Assembly: GCA_018883625.1 (NCBI GenBank)
Contig: JAHLFV010000054.1
Location: forward strand, 1 to 12,821
Source: Candidatus Treponema excrementipullorum
Lineage (GTDB): Bacteria; Spirochaetota; Spirochaetia; Treponematales; Treponemataceae
Reading direction: 5' to 3'
DNA: 12,821 nt
Shown: in pieces, positions 7,460-12,821 of the stretch
How the letters are laid out: each line of letters starts with the position of its first letter
Position numbering within the stretch: the stretch's first letter is position 1
Position numbers and translations under genes: made by a program
Notes under the pieces: generated by a model
What the model saw: only the letters and a program-made list of their open reading frames with translations
Database searches by the model: none
What the model was told of the DNA's origin: nothing

Positions 7460-8397
7460 TTTTCATACTTTCCATGCAATACTTTTAGAACCTTTTTGAA
7501 TCGTAAAGGAACGGGAGCTTTAAACTCCGTAAATTCTTCTTGGTCAGATAACCGTAAAGCCAAAAGTCGGGAATGAAGCATCAGAGTTGCCTTTGGAAAC
7601 ACAGTATTTTTTGAACCATATAACGGATCTCCCAAAATGGGACACCCCAAATATTTCATGTGAACACGAATCTGATGAGTTCTGCCAGTTTTTAATTTCA
7701 ACCGCATAAGGGAAAAAGGTCCGTAACAGGCGATGCACCGATATACTGTGTGGGCGAACTTCCCCTTTGTTGCATCAGTTTCTGCCTTAAACTGTTTTCT
7801 GTTTTTGGGATCCCGGACTATCTGAGTTTTTATGTGACCTTTTCCCTCCGGCGGCCGCCCCACCACAATAGCAATGTATTCCTTTTTTACCCGTCGGTGC
7901 TGAAACTGCTCCTGTAACCACATTTGAGATTCCAGAGTTTTTCCCGTAATAATCACTCCGGAAGTATCCTTATCTAAACGGTGAACTATACCGGGACGAC
8001 AGGCTTCCTGATTGACTGAGGACTTTCCCCAATGAAAGAGCAACGCATTTACCAAAGTACCGGTCCAGTTTCCGGCTCCCGGATGAGTTACCATCCCCTG
8101 TTTTTTATTGACAACAGTCACTCGGTGGTCTTCATACACAATATCCAATGGTATATTTTGAGGCTCTATATCTGTGGGAATAAGTGGCTCCCAAGAAAAC
8201 TGTATTCTATCGCCGGTTCGTACCTTGGCAGAAAACTTCGCTTTTTTGCCGTTAACTGTCAAATCCTGAATAATATTTTGTAAGTGAGAACGATTATTGG
8301 AACCGCAGGCTTCTTTCACAATTTCTTGTTCCGATAGAAACTTATCCACACGGCTCCCTTCAATATTCTCAGTAACGGTTATAGATACACTATTCAT
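7447..8397 (-). CDS. rluD: RluD-type 23S rRNA pseudouridine synthase with S4 domain
   Basis: The protein (316 residues from the chosen start) has an N-terminal S4 RNA-binding domain (about 15-69, SRVDKFLSE through VRTGDRIQF). The RluA-family catalytic domain follows: IPLDIVYEDHRVTVVNKKQGMVTHPG in two parts (82-93 and 94-107), catalytic HRLDKDTSG (139-147) with Asp142, and KTGRTHQIRVHMKYLGCPILGDPLYG near the C-terminus. S4 plus this catalytic domain is the RluD/RluC architecture. RluD modifies helix 69 of 23S rRNA, but exact target sites are inferred by family. An ATG at 8410-8412 would add five residues (MQDRI). I prefer the ATG at 8395-8397 because AGGA lies 7 bases upstream, while the longer start has only weak GAAAG. 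It overlaps the upstream gene by 8 bases and the downstream synthase by 13. Confidence 0.9.
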   Translation of the reverse strand: MNSVSITVTENIEGSRVDKFLSEQEIVKEACGSNNRSHLQNIIQDLTVNGKKAKFSAKVRTGDRIQFSWEPLIPTDIEPQNIPLDIVYEDHRVTVVNKKQGMVTHPGAGNWTGTLVNALLFHWGKSSVNQEACRPGIVHRLDKDTSGVIITGKTLESQMWLQEQFQHRRVKKEYIAIVVGRPPEGKGHIKTQIVRDPKNRKQFKAETDATKGKFAHTVYRCIACYGPFSLMRLKLKTGRTHQIRVHMKYLGCPILGDPLYGSKNTVFPKATLMLHSRLLALRLSDQEEFTEFKAPVPLRFKKVLKVLHGKYEKCTL

Positions 8398-9082
8398 TAT
8401 ACGATCCTGCATGCGGCATACTTTCTTTTTTGAGATTTTGTTCCGATTGGGAAGAACCTTCTTCTTGCTCTAAAAGTGCTGTCCTTTTTTTGGATTGGGA
8501 AGAAATATCGGTTTTTGCAGACTCAGGTAAAGCCCCATCTCCCTCTGAATCTTGAACCTGAATATCACCGGTAGATTCCTGTAATACATTATTATTTGTA
8601 GAGTTATTCACAGATTTTTGTAAAGCTGAGTCACCGATTGAATCCGAGAGAGGTGTAATAATCAACGTATCGTCTCGTTGCCTAATAGCTTCTTTCTTCG
8701 CCGCACTCCGTTGAATCAGTCTTATTGTTAAATCCACCAAACCGATCACCGCAGAAATTCCCACAGATGTTAATACAATACCGATTTGTTCTTTGGAAGA
8801 TAAACTACCGGTAGCACTTTTGGCGAAGGGATTGGGAATATATTCGGGATTAAAGCCATTAGAAGCATATCGATACAGAGAATATCCCAAAGTTACTCCA
8901 AGAGTAGTAAAAGGCAACGAACCTAAAGTCACTATTTCCGTCCGCCGTATATCCTGAGCCCAGGAAGGAAACTCATCCTGTGTGTACGGCTCTATCTCCA
9001 CCGTCGGTTCGGCAAAAGCCATCAAGGAACAAGAAAAAATTATCAACGTACAAAAAGCTATTCTTTTCAGGAAAAATCTCAT
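8390..9082 (-). CDS. Exported protein with two hydrophobic segments and repetitive Ser/Gln/Glu tail
   Basis: The 230-residue product has a clear type I signal peptide with probable cleavage after AFA (residue 24): basic residues K6-R7, then a hydrophobic core. The mature protein opens with an acidic motif (YTQDEFPSWAQDIRRTEI, 33-50). Two hydrophobic or amphipathic segments follow (about 52-73 and 100-123), then a basic stretch (RSAAKKEAIRQR, 125-136). From about 145 the protein is low-complexity and polar, with the quasi-repeat DSxGDxALxxS at 147-157 and 178-188 and a looser copy between them, then SSQS twice. It is therefore likely an envelope protein with a disordered tail facing the periplasm or cytosol depending on topology. 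No named family is recognised. Its ATG overlaps the yggS stop (ATGA), indicating coupling. Confidence 0.78.
   Translation of the reverse strand: MRFFLKRIAFCTLIIFSCSLMAFAEPTVEIEPYTQDEFPSWAQDIRRTEIVTLGSLPFTTLGVTLGYSLYRYASNGFNPEYIPNPFAKSATGSLSSKEQIGIVLTSVGISAVIGLVDLTIRLIQRSAAKKEAIRQRDDTLIITPLSDSIGDSALQKSVNNSTNNNVLQESTGDIQVQDSEGDGALPESAKTDISSQSKKRTALLEQEEGSSQSEQNLKKESMPHAGSYNE
8398..8412 (-). promoter_or_regulatory. Ribosome binding site deciding the rluD start
   Basis: On the minus strand AGGA (8405-8408) lies 7 bases before the ATG at 8395-8397 and inside the end of the upstream gene. The competing upstream in-frame ATG (8410-8412) has a weaker candidate site. The later start gives an N-terminus (MNSVSITVTE) leading quickly into the S4 domain. 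Confidence 0.5.
8445..8503. repeat. 11-base direct repeat in the tail of the exported protein
   Basis: GATTGGGAAGA occurs at 8445-8455 and 8493-8503 on the plus strand, 48 bases apart. On the coding (minus) strand both copies encode SSQS. A 48-base period equals 16 codons, so loss or gain of one unit would keep the frame. The repeat may be chance within a biased composition. Confidence 0.35.
8519..8644 (-). repeat. Imperfect repeats encoding DSxGDxALxxS units
   Basis: Two 33-base units at 8612-8644 and 8519-8551 encode DSIGDSALQKS and DSEGDGALPES and match at 21 of 33 bases by hand alignment. Identical sub-blocks encode DS, AL and the final S. A looser unit (ESTGDIQVQDS) lies between them and runs into the second unit. 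The pattern suggests old internal duplication in the tail of the exported protein. Confidence 0.5.
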
Positions 9083-9780
9083 GTGTACCAGCGAGCTCCG
9101 AAAATCGCCGTTCCGATGCGAACTAAGGTTGCCCCTTCTTGTATTGCTAAAGGAAAATCATTAGTCATACCCATAGATAATTGGTCTAAAGTCAAAGCAG
9201 AAAATCGGCTTTGAACCTGTTGACGAATATCTTTAAGTTTTCTGAAAGAAGCTAAAATTTCTTTTTGGTCGGTTGTAAAGGGAGCCATGGTCATAAAACC
9301 TTTCGGAATAATGTGAGGCGCCGCTTCCCCATACTCCACAGCCCGCAACAGAGAGTCTAAGTCGCAAAAACCCGATTTAGATTCTTCTCCTGTATGATAT
9401 TCAAACAAAACGGGAACAGTTTTATTCAACACTGAAGCCTGTTTTTCTATCTCTTCCAACAATTCAATTCTATCCACAGACTGAATACAGGAAGCCACTG
9501 TAAGAGCCTTTTTTACCTTATTTCTTTGCAGAGTACCTATAATATGCAGTTCCGTATTACCGTAAAATTTTTGTACTTCCTGAAACTTTGGCACCGCTTC
9601 CTGAACTCGATTTTCCCCAAAGAGGAACTGTCCGGCAGCAATAGCCTCCAAAACAGCCTCTACAGGATTAAACTTACTGACAGCCACCAAAGAAACACTC
9701 CCCGGCTTCCGTCCGCTTTTAAGTTCCGCCTCTGCTATGGTGTCAAAAACTCTCCGTAAATTATCAGCTACACTACTCAT
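9079..9780 (-). CDS. yggS: YggS/PLPBP-type pyridoxal phosphate-binding homeostasis protein
   Basis: The 233-residue protein matches the single-domain, alanine-racemase-like fold that binds PLP and buffers its level; no enzyme activity is known for the family. Visible landmarks are LVAVSKFNP (31-39) with the PLP-binding Lys36, FGENRVQEA (54-62), IIGTLQRNKVK (80-90) in place of the common HFIGxLQxNK, SMGMTNDF (202-209) and the phosphate-binding end RIGTAIFG (221-228). The protein is cytosolic. The start ATG at 9778-9780 gives the typical N-terminus for the family and overlaps the rsmA stop by 8 bases. Its own stop overlaps the next start as ATGA. The middle has a slight variation (YHTGEESKSGF where many members have NISGE.KsG), within the family's range. 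Confidence 0.95.
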   Translation of the reverse strand: MSSVADNLRRVFDTIAEAELKSGRKPGSVSLVAVSKFNPVEAVLEAIAAGQFLFGENRVQEAVPKFQEVQKFYGNTELHIIGTLQRNKVKKALTVASCIQSVDRIELLEEIEKQASVLNKTVPVLFEYHTGEESKSGFCDLDSLLRAVEYGEAAPHIIPKGFMTMAPFTTDQKEILASFRKLKDIRQQVQSRFSALTLDQLSMGMTNDFPLAIQEGATLVRIGTAIFGARWYT

Positions 9781-10645
9781 GGTCTTCGATTATATTGGAA
9801 TAACTTACATCGCTCAAGTGGAGCAATTGTTCTAAGGATAATTTTTCCGCCCGAATTTGCGGGTCAATACCGGCAGCATCCAGAATTGTTTCTGCTCTAT
9901 TTCCGTCGTTGTAAAAAGCCGTTAAATTGTTTTTTACGGTTTTTCGACGGGATGAAAAAAGAGACCGGAGTATTTTTTGAAAGTGTTCCGGGCTCTTGCA
10001 ACGGGGGAATACCTCTTTTTTCGTCATTATTACAGCCCGAGAGTCCACATTGGGACGGGGCCAAAAGTTCCCTCCGCCTAGATCTATAAGAGGCTTTACA
10101 TCATACGCCCAAGCACACAAAACAGAAAAAGAAGAATAGTCTTTATCTCCCGGTTTTGCGCACATTCGTTGAGCGACTTCTTTTTGTACGGTGACAACAG
10201 CTTTCTCAAAGCGCACTTCTGCCTCTATCATATCTGCAATAATGGTAGCCGCAATATTATAAGGCAAATTACCGAAAAACCGATCCGGTATTTTCTTTTC
10301 TGCCTCTTCCTTCCAAGTTTTCAGGACATCTCCGGGAACTAAAGCAAACTTACCTTGTTTTTCGTAGTCGGAAAAAAAATTACTGACACAGGCGGCAAAT
10401 CCCCGATCGATCTCAAATACCGTTACATGGGCATCTCTTTGCAAAATTTCTTCGGTCATTGCTCCCAATCCCGGTCCCACTTCCCATACAAAAGAGGAAG
10501 AGTTTATATCCAAGGCGTCAATAAGCTTTACCCGGGCTTGTCTGTTAATCAAAAAATTCTGACCGAATTTTTTTTGCATAGCCATTCCCTTTTCTTCCAA
10601 AAAAGTTTTCAGAGAACCGGGAGAGTCATAATCAGGATGTATCAT
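9773..10645 (-). CDS. rsmA: 16S rRNA adenine dimethyltransferase RsmA (KsgA)
   Basis: RsmA dimethylates two adjacent adenines near the 3' end of 16S rRNA using S-adenosylmethionine, a late step in small-subunit assembly. The 290-residue protein shows the whole signature: KKFGQNFL (25-32), SAM-binding EVGPGLGAMTE (55-65), acidic FEID (77-80), GDVL (105-108) and catalytic NLPYN (126-130). A C-terminal helical domain with RSLFSSRRKTVKNNL follows. An N-terminal extension of about 20 residues before the core is ordinary. The ATG at 10643-10645 is supported by GGAG 5 bases upstream and overlaps the comEC stop as ATGA. The end overlaps the yggS start by 8 bases. Family assignment is secure. Confidence 0.96.
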   Translation of the reverse strand: MIHPDYDSPGSLKTFLEEKGMAMQKKFGQNFLINRQARVKLIDALDINSSSFVWEVGPGLGAMTEEILQRDAHVTVFEIDRGFAACVSNFFSDYEKQGKFALVPGDVLKTWKEEAEKKIPDRFFGNLPYNIAATIIADMIEAEVRFEKAVVTVQKEVAQRMCAKPGDKDYSSFSVLCAWAYDVKPLIDLGGGNFWPRPNVDSRAVIMTKKEVFPRCKSPEHFQKILRSLFSSRRKTVKNNLTAFYNDGNRAETILDAAGIDPQIRAEKLSLEQLLHLSDVSYSNIIEDHE

Positions 10646-11961
10646 AAAAACTCCAATGCAGGTATTTTCGAAAAGAAATTCACAGGAATTACCGCAAAAG
10701 TATACAATAGTTTAACAATTACGCCAAGCATGGGGATCAAGATAGGAAAAACCATAGCCAAAACTATACACACGACTCCCACAGTAAAAAAAACCGAAAT
10801 CAACGGAGACACCACAAGGGAAGCCGGGATTCCTCCGGGAACAAGATATCCGAAGGTTCCCAAAGTAACGGGAGCGGTAAGCACCTGAGCCCCGAAAGAC
10901 GCAGAAAAAGAACTTGCCATCAGAGCCGGAAAATAACGGTAAAAAAATGGTTCTACAAGAGGACCTATTATCAAAATACCTGCCAAAGCCAAATAAGAAA
11001 GCATAAATGAGATTTCCAATAAATCCTCTGATGAAATAACCACATGAATAAAAAAACTTAAACAAAGTATTTTTAACATGGAAACTTTGGTACCGGAAAT
11101 CCTGAAATACACCCCTAACAAAGCACAAATCAAAGCCCTCAGCAAAGACGGAGTAAAACCGGCAAACCAGACAAATAACACTACGGCGGGAACAGCCAAT
11201 ACCTGAGAAAGATATTTACCGCTCCATTCCAACAGAGATAAAGTAATACCGCTGACAAAAGCCACATGCATTCCAGAAAGAGCTAAAATATGGGCTAAAC
11301 CGGCTTTTCTAAAATTATCCCGTACCACCGTATCTGTATATTCCCCAGAGCCGGACAACAAAGCCAATAACAAACCGCCGGCCTCTCCCCATCCGTATAA
11401 AAGTCTCTTAAACTCCAATCGACACAAGCCCCTAAAATACGCCACTGCTCCCCAAAATCCGGGAGAAAAACCCAGCGGTCGTGCCTCGGTAACATAATAG
11501 GTGGGAGGAGGAGTGTAGGACAAAGGAGCATCTAACGGCTCGGCATAGAAAGCAGAAAAATAAAACCGAGCCCCCTGCTCTACCATAAACAATTTTCCGT
11601 GATTGTCGGCTGTACCATAGCGGGAATACAACTTTCCCGGATAATACAGTTCAACAATTTGTGAAGGAATATAAAGGGTAACCACACCTTTACCGGAACT
11701 TGTTATTTGGGTATTGTTTACCATACCTTCCACAGATTCTATAGCTCCCCGGCACCGATAGTACTTTCCGGAACTTGTGCGCACAGGATTAGACAGAATA
11801 CGGCATTCCATTCCTTCAACTCGTTGGGGCGGAATCAATGCTACATAAGGATTCTTGTTTCTGATAGGAAAAACACCTAAAAGTATAAGTCCTATAGACA
11901 ATACAAGTCCTACATACAAACCGTTTTCTTGTAAAAATCGTAAAACAGAAACTCTATTCAC
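10642..11961 (-). CDS. comEC: ComEC/Rec2-family membrane protein lacking a metallo-beta-lactamase domain
   Basis: ComEC forms the inner-membrane channel for incoming single-stranded DNA in competent bacteria. This 439-residue protein starts with a hydrophobic segment (about 15-31), then a soluble region (about 35-165) in the position of the usual OB-like domain. The competence domain begins near 190, with the family signature RKAGLAHILALSGMHVA (218-234), and continues with many transmembrane helices to the C-terminus. Full ComEC proteins are often about 700-800 residues with a C-terminal metallo-beta-lactamase-like domain; no HxHxDH motif or room for such a domain exists here. The start is GTG at 11959-11961, 3 bases after the HEAT-like gene's stop; a start slightly downstream is possible. 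The TGA overlaps rsmA. Natural competence in this organism is not shown by this gene alone. Confidence 0.88.
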   Translation of the reverse strand: MNRVSVLRFLQENGLYVGLVLSIGLILLGVFPIRNKNPYVALIPPQRVEGMECRILSNPVRTSSGKYYRCRGAIESVEGMVNNTQITSSGKGVVTLYIPSQIVELYYPGKLYSRYGTADNHGKLFMVEQGARFYFSAFYAEPLDAPLSYTPPPTYYVTEARPLGFSPGFWGAVAYFRGLCRLEFKRLLYGWGEAGGLLLALLSGSGEYTDTVVRDNFRKAGLAHILALSGMHVAFVSGITLSLLEWSGKYLSQVLAVPAVVLFVWFAGFTPSLLRALICALLGVYFRISGTKVSMLKILCLSFFIHVVISSEDLLEISFMLSYLALAGILIIGPLVEPFFYRYFPALMASSFSASFGAQVLTAPVTLGTFGYLVPGGIPASLVVSPLISVFFTVGVVCIVLAMVFPILIPMLGVIVKLLYTFAVIPVNFFSKIPALEFL

Positions 11962-11964
11962 ACC

Positions 11965-12821
11965 CTACCATTGCAACATTGCCATGGCGTCTCGGGCAGT
12001 AGTCCGCACTTTTTCAGAATAGGGTAAATAGGTAACATACAGCAAATTATCAAAAGCTTCTTTGCTCCCCAAGGCTCCAAGTCCGGTAATCACAGCCATT
12101 ACCACATTTTCGTCCACAGAAGACATATCGGTACTGGCAGCACTGTTGAGATCCTTAAGGTATCCGTTTAGTACAGCCACTGACCCATTAGTTGCAAAAT
12201 TTTGCAGACAGTACAATACATCTACAAATTGTTCTGCGCTGATCAGTCCCTGTTCATATTCACTGCGAGCTATAGGGAAAAAGTCAACCACCGTATCCAT
12301 TGCTTTTACCCACAAAGAAGAAGACAATCTGTGCAGAGTTGCAAATTGTAACTCTATAAGTTCGGCCCTTTCTTCCTCAGAATCTCCTACATTAATTGTA
12401 GCAATAGATAAGAGTTTTTCGGCCAAATCAGACTTAAAAATGTCGGAAATTTCGGGAGAACTCTGAACTAAATAGAAAAAACTCAATTTTTCTCTGACAG
12501 ATACGGAAGTATCTTCCATCAGAGACAGAGCCACAGTTTCAGAAACGGGTAAAGTTTTTAATAGAGAAGCTTCAATAACGGTATTTAAATCTTCTTCGGT
12601 ATTTGCCAAATACAAATTAAAAAGGTTTTTAAAAGAGGTAGATTTATTAATACGCCCCATAATTTCCGTAGCCAACAGAGAAGCTTCTTTATTGGCTAAA
12701 CCGGAATTGATATCCTCCAACACAAAAGCGTACATATCTTCACTGTAATTGTGTAACAACTTGGAGTTTTCCGGCAATTCCAGCAACTTATCAAAAATCT
12801 TTACATATAACTCCTTAGAGG
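11965..12821 (-). CDS. HEAT-like alpha-helical protein, 5' end outside the window
   Basis: The reading frame ends with TAG at 11965-11967 and stays open to the right edge: codons beyond the TTG at 12784-12786 read SKELYVKIFDKLLELP, so the true start is outside the window and the TTG is probably not the start. The visible 285 residues are almost wholly helical and leucine/alanine-rich, with repeated helix pairs. The end, VVMAVITGLGALGSKEAFDNLL followed by VRTTARDAMAML, has the look of HEAT repeats. No catalytic motif, signal peptide or membrane segment is seen in this part. HEAT-type scaffolds bind other proteins, but the partner is unknown. It is the first visible gene of the minus-strand operon and lies 3 bases before the ComEC-type gene. 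Confidence 0.75.
   Translation of the reverse strand, partial: SKELYVKIFDKLLELPENSKLLHNYSEDMYAFVLEDINSGLANKEASLLATEIMGRINKSTSFKNLFNLYLANTEEDLNTVIEASLLKTLPVSETVALSLMEDTSVSVREKLSFFYLVQSSPEISDIFKSDLAEKLLSIATINVGDSEEERAELIELQFATLHRLSSSLWVKAMDTVVDFFPIARSEYEQGLISAEQFVDVLYCLQNFATNGSVAVLNGYLKDLNSAASTDMSSVDENVVMAVITGLGALGSKEAFDNLLYVTYLPYSEKVRTTARDAMAMLQW

Noticed and set aside
10355..10888. A 177-codon plus-strand frame across the rsmA/comEC junction
   Set aside because: It is antisense to two secure genes, with a low-complexity lysine/threonine-rich translation and no start signal.
12784..12786. TTG as the start codon of the HEAT-like gene
   Set aside because: The frame stays open upstream to the window edge and no ribosome site is at usable distance, so the gene is treated as truncated by the window.
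12801..12816. AAGGAG followed by ATG TAA on the minus strand, a possible start-stop minimal frame
   Set aside because: It lies in a different frame within the continuing HEAT-like reading frame at the window edge, and a single such match is easily chance.
1..12821. Mobile elements, CRISPR arrays, toxin-antitoxin pairs, tRNA or rRNA genes
   Set aside because: None was seen on either strand: no transposase or integrase motifs, no regularly spaced repeats and no tRNA-like cloverleaf; the window is almost fully occupied by housekeeping and envelope genes.

Overview
The window looks like a chromosomal housekeeping segment from a spirochaete, most likely Treponema or a close relative. This rests on three things: the character of the SecA, RluD and ComEC proteins, an SPII lipoprotein with a short lipobox (LVSC) and an NHL-like propeller, and several membrane or exported proteins that resemble spirochaete-restricted families rather than widely known ones. 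The assignment is recognition by eye, not a database result. There are no RNA genes, insertion sequences, CRISPR arrays or prophage genes, and coding density is very high: only two gaps exceed 15 bases.

Layout. (1) Bases 3-2265, minus strand: three tightly spaced genes, read right to left, encoding a propeller lipoprotein, a single-pass membrane protein and a four-helix membrane protein. None has a known function. (2) Bases 2266-2355: a 90-base divergent promoter region. Both flanking genes lack a Shine-Dalgarno sequence, and each has a plausible -10 box only 6 bases before its ATG, so both may be leaderless. (3) Bases 2356-6420, plus strand: secA (preprotein translocase ATPase) followed 6 bases later by folC (folylpolyglutamate synthase). 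(4) Bases 6421-6487: a short convergent gap with weak hairpins but no convincing terminator. (5) Bases 6488-12821, minus strand: a seven-gene run with stop/start overlaps or a 3-base gap at every junction. In transcription order it encodes a helical HEAT-like protein (start outside the window), a short ComEC-type membrane channel, RsmA (16S rRNA dimethylase), a YggS-type PLP-binding protein, an exported two-helix protein with a repetitive Ser/Gln/Glu tail, an RluD-type pseudouridine synthase with an S4 domain, and a second, divergent RluA-family synthase.

How the genes relate. The right-hand operon combines ribosome maturation (RsmA and two pseudouridine synthases) with PLP homeostasis, a DNA-uptake-type channel and two proteins of unknown role. 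The left side couples protein export (SecA) with envelope proteins read from the opposite strand. I found no clear novel defence or mobile system. The points most worth checking are the paired leaderless-looking promoters, the unassigned envelope gene trio, the ComEC lacking a nuclease-like domain, and the repeat-tailed exported protein.
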